The position numbers and the translations under genes were made by a program. From Leuctra nigra (taxonomy: Eukaryota; Arthropoda; Insecta; Plecoptera; Leuctridae), in contig OW203768.1 of NCBI GenBank assembly GCA_934045905.1, positions 25,821,060-25,885,059 on the forward strand: a DNA stretch of 64,000 nt. Reading direction: 5' to 3'. This document shows, piece after piece, positions 32,322 to 43,275 of the stretch (positions are counted from its first letter, which is position 1; the number at the start of each line of letters is the position of its first letter). A model generated the notes under the pieces. It was not told the origin of the DNA and made no database searches. It saw nothing but the letters and a program-made list of their open reading frames with translations.

Positions 32322-33318
32322 ATTTTTTTTTTATTTATTTAACAATCACACAATACAATTATACAATAAAAAGTAAACTGTAGCCCCACAAAGCCAAAAA
32401 ATGGCTTGACTGCGGGGCAGATACATAAATTATAATAATAACACAGAAAAATTGTACGAACTCTTCAAATACAAAATAAATACCTATAAATATACATAAC
32501 CATACTCACAAAAATAAACTTTTTAAACATACAAATCAAAATAACTGAGGGAAATCATGTTCTAAAATCCATGTTTTGAGAGGTTTCTTGAAATCGGAGA
32601 CTTTATGAAAACCATGGAAGACATCTGGCAATATATTAAAAAAGTGAGGGACTAAAAACTGTTTTTGCTGCCGTCCATAAGAATTTATCACATCATTCGA
32701 CGCTATAAATTTGTCTTTGCTCCTCGTCTCATAGGAATGCTGCGATAATCTCTTATGTTCGTCATCAAAATAATTACTTAAAATAAAAATATAAAAATGT
32801 AGTTGCTGGGTTGTAAGCCACTCGCAACTTGAATTTTTTCCATATATAATACTCCAAATAGATTTTTGCAATATAGTAATTTTTTGTAAATATGACTTAG
32901 TTGTATAGCCCCATGCTAAGATGCCGTAATTAATCAATGATTCAATTAGAGCAGAATAAACTAATTTCAAAATGTTGATGCTAACAAAAGGTTTTAATAT
33001 GCGAATGCTGAACATACCAGATCTAAGTTTATTACATAGTTTGTCAATATGCCTATCCCATTTAAAATTGTGGTCAATTATAACTCCCAAATAAGTATAT
33101 TCAAACACATTGGAGACGAGATCACTGCAATTACAGGTCACGCCTTGAGAAGTAGAATTAATGAGAACATCGTAATTTGTATGTAAACACGCGTAATCAT
33201 GAAAAACTAAATTAATCTTTTCCGAAGCTTTCCCCGTTGAATGTATATGTAACACTTTAGTTTTTTTTGAGTTAATTGTTAAGCCATTATCGTGGGACCA
33301 CTTTAATCTCCGGATCTC
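32322..33318 (-). pseudogene. LINE reverse transcriptase C-terminal fragment with A-rich 3' tail
   Basis: On the minus strand the frame from about 33318 encodes WSHDNGLTINSKKTKVLHIHS-type RT sequence (RT motif 7 region), then TYLGVIIDHNFKWDRHI, LIESLINYGILAWG and a typical Jockey/CR1-like end, stopping at 32536. A 3' UTR follows, then an A-rich tail (T-run at 32323-32340 on the plus strand). Only the last third of the ORF is present. It is fused head-on to the viral Gc sequence at 33318-33330. Confidence 0.85.
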
Positions 33319-33330
33319 CGGATGCTAATG

Positions 33331-34795
33331 CTACTTCTTAATCAGCAGGATCAGTAAGACTAGCCCCCCTATGAGCAGGATTCCAGACATAGATTGAAAC
33401 ATCTTGCCAGTGATGAGGTCCCCAATGCTACTCATGAAAGACCAGTTGCCTTGAGAGCTGTCCCATAGACCCTTATGGATTTCCCTCAAGTCATTCATGC
33501 TCTCTTCCTGGATAACTTTGACAGTGACCCCTTTCATTGCAGAAACACAGGGGTTAGGCCAGGGGATGGTAAAAGCAACTCTGCTCCCATCACAAGGGAC
33601 TGCAACTCTGCCATCAATACAGTCAATCTTCCCGTAGAAGTACCCTCCCTTCACTATTCTGTTTGGCTTGAGTATTAAAGTGAATGCCTGTCCTCCATCA
33701 TTGACTCCCCATACCTCAGATGAGAAGCCCCCACAGGTCTCCTCACTATGAGACATATTCATGGTGGAAGGACAAGCAACATCCACTCTAACAGAGTGAG
33801 GTCTGGAGGCTACTAGATAGTTGTCTCTGATTGAGAGGCTGGTATCTCCTGATGACCCTGGAAGCTTTGTACAATGCCTCAGGACAGAAGGGTAAGCAGC
33901 AGCTGCGATGTCGCATGAAGGGCCCATGCCCTCATCATGAGTGCAGGACATGGCATCATAAGGGAATGCCAAGTCCCATTCTTTATTGAGCTGGACATCT
34001 CCTAGCTCTCCTGGCCTGGCATGATACTTGTTTCCACTGAATGGGCATGCAAAGGATACGTGAGAAGAGTCCTCTACCACAGTCCATGATTCAAAGTCAA
34101 CATCTCTAGTGTTGCCTGACCAGGAGACAGTGCACTCAGGGCCCTTTATGACCTCTACACCTAGTGAGTTCTCCCGGTTATTCACGGAGAAAACAGTTGC
34201 TAGGGACCTAGTATCAACTCTGACTGACACAAACCAGTTCCAGCACCCAGGAGGAAAGAAACATCCAGTTGACCCCCATGAGCAGAATCTCCTGTATACT
34301 TGTATAATGTCATCCTTCTCATTGAATTTCCACATTTTGCTCCCTGTGAACATCCCTCTAGTTCCTGTTGTTCCGCACTTAATGTGAGAGTTGCATTGTG
34401 ACTCATAGCAATGCCAGTCTGCTTCTGTCAATGTTGTGTACGATGAGGTTAGGTATAGCTCAGTCAGAGGGAAGATCTCATGAGAGGATGTCACTGATAT
34501 AAAGGCATCTCCTATTTCCACATGATCACCCTCAGAGAGCAACAATGTGGATATTTTTGAGCTACCTATGCTCAGGTGACTGGCAACTTCAACAGAAAAG
34601 CAAGACTTTGGGGTGTAGAAGAATAGCATCGCAATCAGCAGAGTCTTGAAGCAGTAAGTGATGGATACAATGTGGGCAGTAGGGTCTGACAGGACTGACT
34701 GGGTATTGCTCTCATACGAAACACTAGGATGATTGGTCAGGTCCTTGTACTTTAAAACAAATGACCAGCATCCTCTGCTCTTTGACCAGAGCCGT
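33331..34795 (-). CDS. Endogenous bunyavirus (phenuivirus-like) Gc glycoprotein
   Basis: The minus-strand frame ends with TAG at 33331-33333. A 432-codon segment starts at the ATG at 34629, and the frame stays open upstream to about 34795, covering a likely Gn cytoplasmic tail and the Gc signal segment (LLIAMLFFY). The Gc ectodomain is Cys-rich. It includes a class II fusion-loop-like block (FCSWGSTGCFFPPGCW) and ends in one transmembrane anchor (ILLIGGLVLLILLIKK). Phenuivirus Gc has this plan. No stop or frameshift is seen in the Gc part, so integration is fairly recent or the frame is kept. An env captured by a retroelement is an alternative, but no LTR lies nearby. Confidence 0.75.
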
Positions 34796-35777
34796 TTCCG
34801 TTTTAATCGAACAAAATCATCGCTTTCATCATTTGTTCAAATGCCCGTTTGATTATACATTGTTAAGAGACATTTTGTGAACTGTTTATGACGCGTGAGA
34901 GCAACGATTATTCTTATAATTTTAACGCTTTTATACTTCCGGTTAAATCTTGATGGCAGGGGCGTGCGGTGGTTTTCCAGCATGACTAGGCATTTCCACA
35001 TTTCCAGCCAAAATAACTCGCCCCCCCCCCGCTCCCCCCACCCCGGCTAAATTACTAATTTATAATTTTTTAACGAGAATATTTTAATCCTGATAGGAGC
35101 AATAAATTTGATGGAATCTCTCACCTTGTGTTGAAAAACTTTGATTTTGGACTTTCCGATGGCGCTGCCTGTTGATTACATGCTGTGAACTAACTAGTAC
35201 CTATACCTAAGAACTTCTATTATATGCTATTGGCGAATCAAGTATCTATCAAAAAGGACCACTGTAATGTAGGAACCGCGTACTAATATCATAATATCTA
35301 CTAATATGCACAGTAACACGAGAAGCACAGCTGTTTTCGTCAAACACGTCGCGTCATGCGTCACATTCACATCCCCCCACTCCCACTCACTGGCTGTAAC
35401 GGCAGGAAAGCAAACTGCTGCTCAGGCGCCAATACGAAAGAGAACCCGGGAAAACAATATATGTATGCAAAAACGCGTGAAATGGTAAGTGTGTGAATAA
35501 TCTCGTTTTATGGAAGTGTGTGAAAAGATACAGAAATGCGTGACTTTCATGCATTTTTCATTTCACGCGTCTCGTATAAATGTGTGAAAACCAAAGTGCG
35601 TTATTTTGAACACACTAAATTTTCTTCAAACGCATTAATTTCAAACATCTTTGTGTACACACTACGTGATCACGAATTAATCACACATTTTGGAAAGAAA
35701 AGCGTTTGAAATTCAAACACTTTTCAATATTCACGCGTGTGTGAATCTTAATTCACACGGCAGACTTTTTAGAGTGT

Positions 35778-36425
35778 ATCTATCTATCTATCTATCGATA
35801 AGAGCAAGTGACACGCTTAAAGCACATTCTGTAAAGATAGTCCACAAGAGTAACAAATTAAATGTCAATGTCAAGAAACTCAACACTGTAGATTCTCCTG
35901 CCATTAAGCTTTCCAACACAGACTTGTATAAAGCAACATCAGCCTGTGGCATATACTTATACATTGAGCGTATGTCGTTTACTTTTTCTACCGTAAGCGT
36001 AACCGGTACGGAGAGAACCTTGGCCTGACTGAATAGGGCAGGTGTTTTGGGTGATCCTTTTTTAACGCTCTAGGAGTTGATGCTAGGTTGAGACGTACAA
36101 AAGTTACTGGCTCATCCTCCGCAAAACTCAATCGGTACCCGATATGATCATCCGAGTGACGTCATGGACTAGGTATTCACCTCGGTGTTGGCACCACATT
36201 CAAAACATAACCAGAATAAAGTACCTGAAAGTTAAAGAAATTTTGTGACTTCAACAGAATTATTTTCAATGCGTTACGACGTTTTCGTAACTTGACTAAC
36301 TTGCATAACAAGGATACTGGACTGAAAACCGTACAAGTTTTCATCCCCCTCTGTTCATTATGACGATGATTGGGAGATCATGAAGAATAGGTAAGGATCG
36401 AAGGTGGCAAGGAGGCAGTTGTGCA
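35778..36425. other. Rest of the (ATCT)n tail and unassigned sequence
   Basis: 35778-35797 is (ATCT)n. The remainder has a 70-codon open stretch without recognised motifs. Confidence 0.4.
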
Positions 36426-36780
36426 TCACCAATGAACTGCTACCTTGACGCGGTGGTGGGGCTTAAGAAGCAGCCTCACATTACGAGTTGGTCCCAACTT
36501 AGTGCAGTTCAGGGTCGACCTAGTCCCATGGCCTCCCCCCCTCGGGTTGGTGATCCCCTAAAATCGGGTCCCACTAGCCCGAATACTTCCTCCCCCGGTA
36601 TGTCTCCCCATTGGCTTCCTACTGGCTAACCCACCAGTTCAGAATCCTCCGGATCGGGCCTGTTAGGTCGACCCCACCCCATTCATCCACTAATGATAAA
36701 CGAAGTTAAAAGTAAAAAATAATTACGCAATATAACCTCGTCGTTGACGCGCCGTTAAACCATAACAATCAATAATAATC
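36426..36780 (+). repeat. LINE 3'-fragment family R, copy
   Basis: It matches 55715-56085: 'accaatgaactgctaccttg', 'gcggtggtggggcttaag', 'agggtcgacctagtccca' and the terminal 'tataacctcgtcgttgacgc' hairpin with a CAATAATAATC tail. Non-coding. Confidence 0.8.
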
Positions 36781-37364
36781 GACTCCATTTTCTTCACTCG
36801 CCGAAGCCTTACCGCCTGATAAATGTGGACTATTGCTATTTTATTTTGTTTTCTGGTGTGCTATTAGATATTAGATATTTTTCACAAATATCTCTTTGCA
36901 TTCGTGAGCTATTACACTCCCGGTTGAAGTCCGGTACTTCGAGTTGTTAAGTGGAAGTGTGGTCTTATTGACTTCATCCACTGTATTGCTGACATTGAAT
37001 GAAAGATATAAAATCAATTAAAACAAACTCTAATACATTTTAAATGCTCGAGGAAACAAAAGATGATAAAAATCAGCTTCATAATTGAATTAGAAACATA
37101 CTTTCCACAGCCTGTAGAACAGGCGGAGTGCCTTAGTTCCCCGGGATCCCTGGGCACTCTTGGATACCAGGTCGGGCACACAAGAGCTTCCACGTTAGTA
37201 CTCTTGGGGTCTTCTGATTTTGAACTTCAGTTTACCTTTCTTAAACCTATCTATATACACATTGCTGCCAGATACCAACTCAATCTGGAAATAACAAGCC
37301 GTTTATTATTCAATTCCTATTATTATTAAACAAAAATAATAGGTAATTGTGTATGTAAACCTAC
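36781..37364. other. Unassigned sequence
   Basis: No supported feature. Confidence 0.3.
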
Positions 37365-37521
37365 CGCATTCAAACCATCGTGGCGGCAAGATATCTAAAC
37401 CGTCCACCGAATCCTCACTATCACATTGCACATTCAGGCTTTGGGGAGTTTGCGACTGTCTCGAAAATGCTGGTGGCGTTGCCAATGATGGTCTAGCCAC
37501 ACTAGTAGGAGTTGATACGTT
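37365..37521 (-). CDS. Possible isolated coding exon
   Basis: On the minus strand a good acceptor (gctgtttcag) precedes a 157-base open stretch encoding a Ser/Pro/Thr-rich peptide ending LPPRWFEC. It is followed by a GTAGGT donor. No neighbouring exons are found. It could be an exon of a host or transposon gene whose other exons lie outside or are lost. Weak call. Confidence 0.25.
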
Positions 37522-37822
37522 CTGAAACAGCGAAATAAAGCATTTCGCTTACATTTCCATCACATCGCTTACCGTTTACAAACCAGAGAAACATTCTTGC
37601 TTCATTCAGACTTGTATCTTCGACAAGCTTAAAAGGCTAACGAGATGAACAAACAACTTAAATTTACCATAATAGTTCAGCCAATTGCAAACAAAAAATG
37701 TATAACATTATGTATGCAGTTAGGTAGAACATAATACCTTCGATGCATAATCTCTCTATATTTATCTTGTATCTTTTCAATCGACATATTATATAACATC
37801 ACTTAATTGATGGCTCCCTTAA

Positions 37823-40008
37823 CCCTTTCGGGTCATATTAAATTTTCAGGCTGTAGGCTGCCAGGTCATATTAAATCCTATAGGAAACAGTGTAATTTGG
37901 TTCAAATCAGACAACAATGATTTTAAGTAACAAAACTTATTTATTTCATGTGTAGTTTACATAAAAATGGTTTAGGGTTTGTACTTTTTCAATGTATGGT
38001 ACTTCTTGAAGCACAAACCAGGATGAAGTCCTGGTTTTCTGCTACAAGTTTCACAATAGTAAGATGTTTCTCTTCGCTCTCCCTTCACTTTTCGATTGCT
38101 ACAAACAAGACAGTCCTTAGTCACTTTCTTCTCATTAACACAGATGAAGTGAGGCATCTTGCTCAAACGTTCCTCTTGGTCGCTTGTAGAAGGTCGGCCT
38201 CGTCGCGCACCGTTAGCATTGCGCACGTCGCCGACGAGTTGAGTGATCAACGCTTGGCGGTACCGCAAATGCTCAACGGACTTGAGACCATCTCTGCTCC
38301 TCTGCATGTTGTACAGAATATAGCTGTTGACGATCCCAACTTCAAAGAGCCAGAAAAACAACTTTCTCCACCAATTCAAGGACTTCCTGGTGAACCCGTA
38401 GCTCGCACAGTAGTGATCGGCTCGATCGACGGCTCCCATGTTCGCAGTGTAATCGACGATTGCCACCGGCTTCTGAAAAACTTCAGATTCTCCCCTAGAA
38501 ACTTTTCTAGTGACATCTTGGGTGGATGGATCATGAGATGTGCTTAGGATAAAAACATTTCGCTTATCCTTCCAAGCCAGAACCGTCATTTTGTCATCTT
38601 TCCTATAACTTCGCACCTCGTATTTTTGGAGTTTGAGTTTTTGGTTCAACTTTACTTCGGCTGGGAGCCCTTTACGGTTGGCCATAACTGTACCAGTAGT
38701 TTGGATACCTATCTTCAAAAGCTCCAGTCCAAGGTCTACTCCAGTATAAAACCTATCGGTGTAGAGATGGTAGCCGGTCCCGTTCGTCGACTTCAGCAGC
38801 GTATCGCAGAGGTGAAGCGTGATTCGAGAAGTGAACGGTAGCTCTGGCCGAATAAGAGACTGCGTTGTCGGTGTCCCATAGTATGGCACAATAACACTTA
38901 CGTAACCTGTTTCTGAATCAGCCAGTACATAGATTCTCAGTCCCCACTTGGTTGGTTTCTGCGGATTATACATTTTGAATGCAATTCGTCCCTTGAAGCC
39001 GACGGTGCTTTCGTCAATGGCAATTTTTTTATTTGGAATAAAATTGTCTCGACACTTTTGGTCTATGTAATCAGCAACATTCTTTACCTTCTGCCCACGT
39101 GACTGAACACCTGGCAATGGCTGAGCAGGAGGGTTGAGGTGAAATCCCCAGAATATTTGAAGAAATCTTGTTCTTGAAAAAATCTCTTTGAAGAACGGTT
39201 GACGAGAAGTCCATTCTTCAGAAAAATATTCTTTTATATTTGGCTTATCATGAAGGGCCATGTTCATTATCATTCCCAGAAATGCTTTCAACTCAACAAG
39301 AGTAACAGGTTGCCAATTGTTCCACAAAGACTGCTTCCTTAGCGGTGAATTCTTTCGGATTACCTCCGTGCTGTATCGGTTCGTCTCGGTGAGAATCTCG
39401 TTGAGCAGCGTATCCGTAAAAAATAACTGAAAAAACTCCAGTTCAGATGCTGGTCGTGGGTTGGAATGTTGAACTCCTGGATTCATCACGGAAAATGGAA
39501 TAGCTGGTAGTTGTGGATTATTTACAGATGAAACTTTCCATCCATCCCCCATAACCCTACCATCACCATCATCATTGTCACTCTCGGATGCAGATAATTG
39601 ACCATTGTCGTCACTTTCAACATCAGAATTATCAACAACACTCTCTTCTTCATCTTCACTGTCAATTTCGTCTTCACTTTCACTTGAATTGTCGTCTAAA
39701 AGATCGCCAATGTCATCGTCAAGCAAACGCTTGCGCGAGGTAGACGCCATTTTTGTTGTTGACAAAGTTTCGGAACTGCAGTCATCTCTTAGATTATTAA
39801 TTTCTTTGAAACCAAAGACATAGAAAGATCATAATCACGCTGGCTCAATCGGCAATAGCTGCCGCAAATACTTGTATATTTTTAGCACAGATGGCAGCAC
39901 TAGTATCAAAATGAAATGTTCTGGAATGTAAGGCGGACTGAGTCCGACACATGACGGGAACTGGATTATTGCGATGTCGGACACAGTCCGACGTATGACC
40001 GGAAAGGG
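37823..40008 (-). mobile_element. piggyBac transposon
   Basis: TTAA at 37819-37822 is followed by the terminal repeat CCCTTTCGGGTCATA. The other end (39994-40008) reads inward CCCTTTCCGGTCATA, a one-base mismatch. The right flank reads AAAA instead of the expected TTAA, so the right target site is mutated or lost. The transposase ORF is intact. Confidence 0.85.
37972..39765 (-). CDS. piggyBac-type transposase, intact
   Basis: A 597-codon frame without breaks. Residues 1-75 are Asp/Glu/Ser-rich. A DDE_Tnp_1_7 core follows, with the three catalytic aspartates in the usual contexts AIDESTVGFKG, LYTDRFYTG and DYTANMGAVDRADHY. The last ~50 residues are a Cys-rich cross-brace finger (CVNEKKVTKDCLVCSN, YYCETCSRKPGLHPGLC) that binds the terminal repeats in this family. 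It would excise and insert the element at TTAA sites. Alternative ATG codons exist at residue 6; I kept the first. Confidence 0.95.
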   Translation of the reverse strand: MSTTKMASTSRKRLLDDDIGDLLDDNSSESEDEIDSEDEEESVVDNSDVESDDNGQLSASESDNDDGDGRVMGDGWKVSSVNNPQLPAIPFSVMNPGVQHSNPRPASELEFFQLFFTDTLLNEILTETNRYSTEVIRKNSPLRKQSLWNNWQPVTLVELKAFLGMIMNMALHDKPNIKEYFSEEWTSRQPFFKEIFSRTRFLQIFWGFHLNPPAQPLPGVQSRGQKVKNVADYIDQKCRDNFIPNKKIAIDESTVGFKGRIAFKMYNPQKPTKWGLRIYVLADSETGYVSVIVPYYGTPTTQSLIRPELPFTSRITLHLCDTLLKSTNGTGYHLYTDRFYTGVDLGLELLKIGIQTTGTVMANRKGLPAEVKLNQKLKLQKYEVRSYRKDDKMTVLAWKDKRNVFILSTSHDPSTQDVTRKVSRGESEVFQKPVAIVDYTANMGAVDRADHYCASYGFTRKSLNWWRKLFFWLFEVGIVNSYILYNMQRSRDGLKSVEHLRYRQALITQLVGDVRNANGARRGRPSTSDQEERLSKMPHFICVNEKKVTKDCLVCSNRKVKGERRETSYYCETCSRKPGLHPGLCFKKYHTLKKYKP

Positions 40009-40859
40009 AAAAAGTTGACCTCTTGGATCCAGCGTACTAAGAAATTAAAATTATGACTAATACAATAAACAACATATCTTTGTTTAACAAGTTAAATAGG
40101 AATAATATGACTTTGGCCCTTATAGGAGTAGAATTGATCCCTATACAAATCTTGGTAGATATCCGACTACTACCAGGTTAATTTATCTAGGTAATAACCG
40201 ACCTAATAACTCCCTGAATGTATAGAGCAAAATATAAATACCTGTAGTTGAGACGTGGAGTACCGAGCTGTGAAGCCGGTATGTGTAGAACGAAGCGTCG
40301 ATGTTGAAATAGAAAAATCGATTTACGACCAAGAGTCTTTCTCTGATTTAAGTCAAATACTTTTATTGAATTTAATAAGAAAAACGAAATAATATTGAAC
40401 TGATATTTATCTCGTAAAACTGGGAACCTCAATCTTTCGGAAAGTATTTGTGAAGGATTGGGCAAATTCACAAAACAATTGTTTAGAACTACAAACTATT
40501 GTAATTGAAACGTACCTTTTCCACAAACAAAACAACACTTGACGAATAAAAATGATGATAATACGAAGATCAAAGGCAACCTATTTGCGTAGTTCTTTCA
40601 TTAGGTACAGGCGTCACCACGTGATCTAACCTGACGTAATATTTCTCATATTAGTCCCAAGAAGGACTATCCATAAACCCTGATTGATATTACTTTATTT
40701 TTAAAGATTTTGGTCCTAGTCATTTGTTACCTAGACATTTAAAAAAAAAATTTACTCAGCTTACCCCTGCCTCAGATGTTCATGATTTGCAGTATCCCCT
40801 CAAGGAACGCCACATTTTTCCGGAGTAGCTAAAATCTTCGTTTGAGCTTCTTCAACTGG
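40009..40859. other. Unassigned sequence
   Basis: A 94-codon minus-strand frame (40187-40471) has no recognised motif. Nothing else is supported. Confidence 0.35.
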
Positions 40860-41125
40860 TGTCAGTTTTTATCTTTGCAATAGATGAGGTGGTTAAAACA
40901 AAATAACACATCTTTCTAGGAACAAATCTGAATATTGAATCCACGATCAGCGAGCACAATGTCACTTTCGTCCAAAAGTGAAGTGCAATTTGAATCTTGA
41001 ACAATCTGACGGTCTGAAATACGATCTTCATAGACATCGAAAACGAAATTGATAGATCCATTTGGGGATATACCATTGAGAACTTTGAATATTGAGTGAG
41101 CTTTGTATGATGAGTATAAATTGCC
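40860..41125 (-). pseudogene. DDE_Tnp_4 (Harbinger/ISL2EU/THAP-type) transposase remnant
   Basis: In one minus-strand frame, 41125 to about 40920 encodes YSSYKAHSIFKVLNGISPNG, then INFVFDVYEDRISDRQIV and DIVLADRGFNIQ. This is the characteristic order of the DDE_Tnp_4 core (W/YSxYKxHxTxKxLxGxxPxG... SDxxI... ADRGF). The frame breaks soon after and the catalytic N-terminal part is missing. The longer overlapping frame here is produced by the adjoining minisatellite. Confidence 0.7.
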
Positions 41126-41132
41126 ATGTTTA

Positions 41133-41505
41133 CCAAAGTTCGTCGTCGCGGTGCCGGTGGTGGAGGTGGCGTGTTGCGTCGGGCTGGTGGTGCTCGTCGT
41201 CGCGGTGCCGGTGGTGGAGGTGGCGCGTTGCGTCGGGCTGGTGGTGCTCGTCGTCGCGGTGCCGGTGGTGGAGGTGGCGTGTTGCGTCGGGCTGGTGGTG
41301 CTCGTCGTCGCGGTGCCGGTGGTGGAGGTGGCGCGTTGCGTCGGGCTGGTGGTGCTCGTCTTCGCGGTGCCGGTGGTGGAGGTGGCGCGTTGCGTCGGGC
41401 TGGTGGTGCTCGTCGTCGCGGTGCCGGTGGTGGAAGTGGCGCGTTGCGTCGGGCTGGTGGTGCTCGTCGTCGCGGTGCTGGCGGTGCTTGTGCTACCGGT
41501 GCCGC
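41133..41505. repeat. 54-bp GC-rich minisatellite, about seven units
   Basis: Units begin 'cgtcgtcgcggtgccggtgg' and are nearly identical. All frames on both strands stay open because 54 is a multiple of three: RRRGAGGGGG-type on plus, APRRRAPPARRN-type on minus. I treat these as by-products. The array stands out sharply from the AT-rich surroundings. Confidence 0.9.
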
Positions 41506-41569
41506 TGGTTTAGGCAACAGCCAGTATATATTAGCTGACGGCTTTCGGGTCCGTTTAGTCGCAGCTGCA

Positions 41570-41785
41570 GCAGGTGGCACTCGCAGCTGTGCAGGTCGCA
41601 CTCGCAGCTGTGCAGATCGCAGTCGCAGCTGTGCTGGTCACACTCGCAGCTGTGCAGGTCGCACTCGCAGCTGGGTAGATCGCAGTCGCAGCTGTACTGG
41701 TCACACTCGCAGCTGTGCAGGTCGCACTCGCAGCTGGGTAGATCGCAGTCACAGCTGTGCTGGTCTCACTCGCAGCGGTCGAGCC
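41570..41785. repeat. 21-bp minisatellite
   Basis: Degenerate units of 'cgcactcgcagctgtgcaggt', about nine copies, adjacent to the 54-bp array. Another GC island without clear coding function. Confidence 0.85.
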
Positions 41786-41964
41786 AGTTCGAGCCTCGCC
41801 CTCGACCTGTTTGAGTTCTGCGTTCATCAGCTGCTTCTCATTTGCTTCTCAGCAGCTGCTTTAACAGTTGCAGCAGCCTTCAGGCAGTATCAGTAGGCGG
41901 CCTCTCCGCCAGCTGCCTTACAGTACAGTCAAATATATTACGTTTAACAACGCGAGTATTAATA

Positions 41965-42360
41965 CACCCATAAAAAACACCCCGTGTAAAAATGCCAGCC
42001 AAGTCTCTTCAACTATAAAAAATAGAAGAAATCTAAAAATTCAGCACTGAAAAGGAGTGATATCAAAAAATTGGGCCAAGGCAAAACTTAATTTTATAAA
42101 CCAAAATATACTTGGCGCATCGTGCATATAGATCGTTTAGAAGTATAGGCCAGATGTGTGATGTACATAAAATCTATCTACCCTATAATGCCGTAAAAAA
42201 CGATGCGCCAAGTATATTTTAGTTTTTAAAATTAAGTTTTGACTTGGCCCAATTTTTTGATATCACTCCTTTTCAGTGCTGAATTTTTAGATTTCTTCTA
42301 TTTTTTTTATAGTTGAAGAAACTTGGCTGGCATTTTTACACGGAGTGTTTTTTATGGGGA
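41965..42360. repeat. Repeat copy B: long hairpin
   Basis: Two ~160-base arms in inverted orientation, 'cagccaagtctcttcaacta' to 'atacttggcgcatcg' and the reverse, separated by about 70 bases. The transcript could fold into a long near-perfect stem. It matches 59058-59415 and, one arm only, 2385-2565. Confidence 0.85.
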
Positions 42361-42945
42361 TATCACTCATTTTTTTAGTTTATTTACATAACTTGTAACA
42401 CATATCGGAGCAACAATGACTAATTCCTTTAAAAAAATTATTGCCATTTCCGAATAGTTACTATGAAAAATTGTGTATGGTGCTAAATATAAGCTTAAAG
42501 TGATATTCCACGTAGATTTGTGAAAGCATCGTTCCAATCGGTCAAGCCGTTTTCGATATATGGCATCTTTTCCGGTTTTCAAAATGGCGGCTGAAATTAC
42601 TGCTACCTATAATTTGTTTCTATAAATGTTATGTCTCAGTATAGGCCTTCTGAATATATATTTTTATTGCATAAAGAGTTGATTCAGTATGTTTTTAATT
42701 TTTATGACGTCATTTCCGGTTTCGGTAATAGTACATTTCTATTTCAACTATTGATATTCCACATAGATGACCGTCTGAATCATTTGGCGCTAGTTTCATT
42801 CAGATCGGTCTAGCCGTTTTTGAGATATGACGTCACTTCCGGTTTCAAAAGGCACCTCAGACGCCAAAAGTGCACATGTGGTAAAAATTTCAGATCGATC
42901 GGCTCAGCCGTTTAGGCTGTGGCGGTGATAGCGGTGTTTCCTGAT
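42361..42945 (+). repeat. Repeat copy B: body with motif blocks
   Basis: It contains 'caaaatggcggc', 'tgacgtcatttccggtttcg' and 'tgacgtcacttccggtttca' blocks and the 'cagccgtttaggctgtggc' end, as in copies A and C. Confidence 0.8.
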
Positions 42946-43275
42946 ATCTGAATCATCATCTAAAGAAGAAGAAGAAGAAGAAGATGAAAGTGATGTAATT
43001 TCACTGTTTTCACGGCCCTCTAGCTCGCAAATGGCATAATCTATTGTTCCAAAATTTGGTATATGGGGTGGGGTGGGCCATAGCTCGAAATTAAGATATT
43101 TCACAGCAATGTGAGGTTTTCCAATTTTATGATCCAGTTGGCCGAAAATGCTATGTTGTTGCTTACAGTAAAAGTGCTAAACTGCTCCTCAGTTTATTAG
43201 GCAATTACGGTATGTTGAGTGAGTGCGAGTGTATAGTACGACTTGGCTGGGTGGAGCGACCGCTCCACTAGATAG
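42946..43275 (+). repeat. Repeat copy B: outer arm and terminus
   Basis: A GAA-rich microsatellite (42963-42985), then the conserved arm from 'ttttcacggccctctagctc' and the terminal 'ggagcgaccgctcc' palindrome at 43253. Confidence 0.75.

Larger units (their letters stand above)
31304..35777. mobile_element. TIR element inserted in a LINE tail and carrying a LINE-virus chimera
   Basis: Ends ACACTCTAAAAAGT (31304-31317) and its inverted copy (35764-35777) define the element. ATCT on both sides fits a 4-bp target duplication but lies in an ATCT microsatellite. Both arms are rich in short direct and inverted words such as 'acacgtttataaa' and 'gtgtgaattaattcac'. No transposase of its own is visible, so it is a non-autonomous foldback or MITE-like element enlarged by the retro-insert at about 32320-34800. 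Confidence 0.65.

Noticed and set aside
41092..41896. Three long plus-strand frames over the minisatellites (136, 148 and 256 codons)
   Set aside because: They arise because the array unit is a multiple of three. Several frames on both strands are equally open and there is no non-repeat domain.
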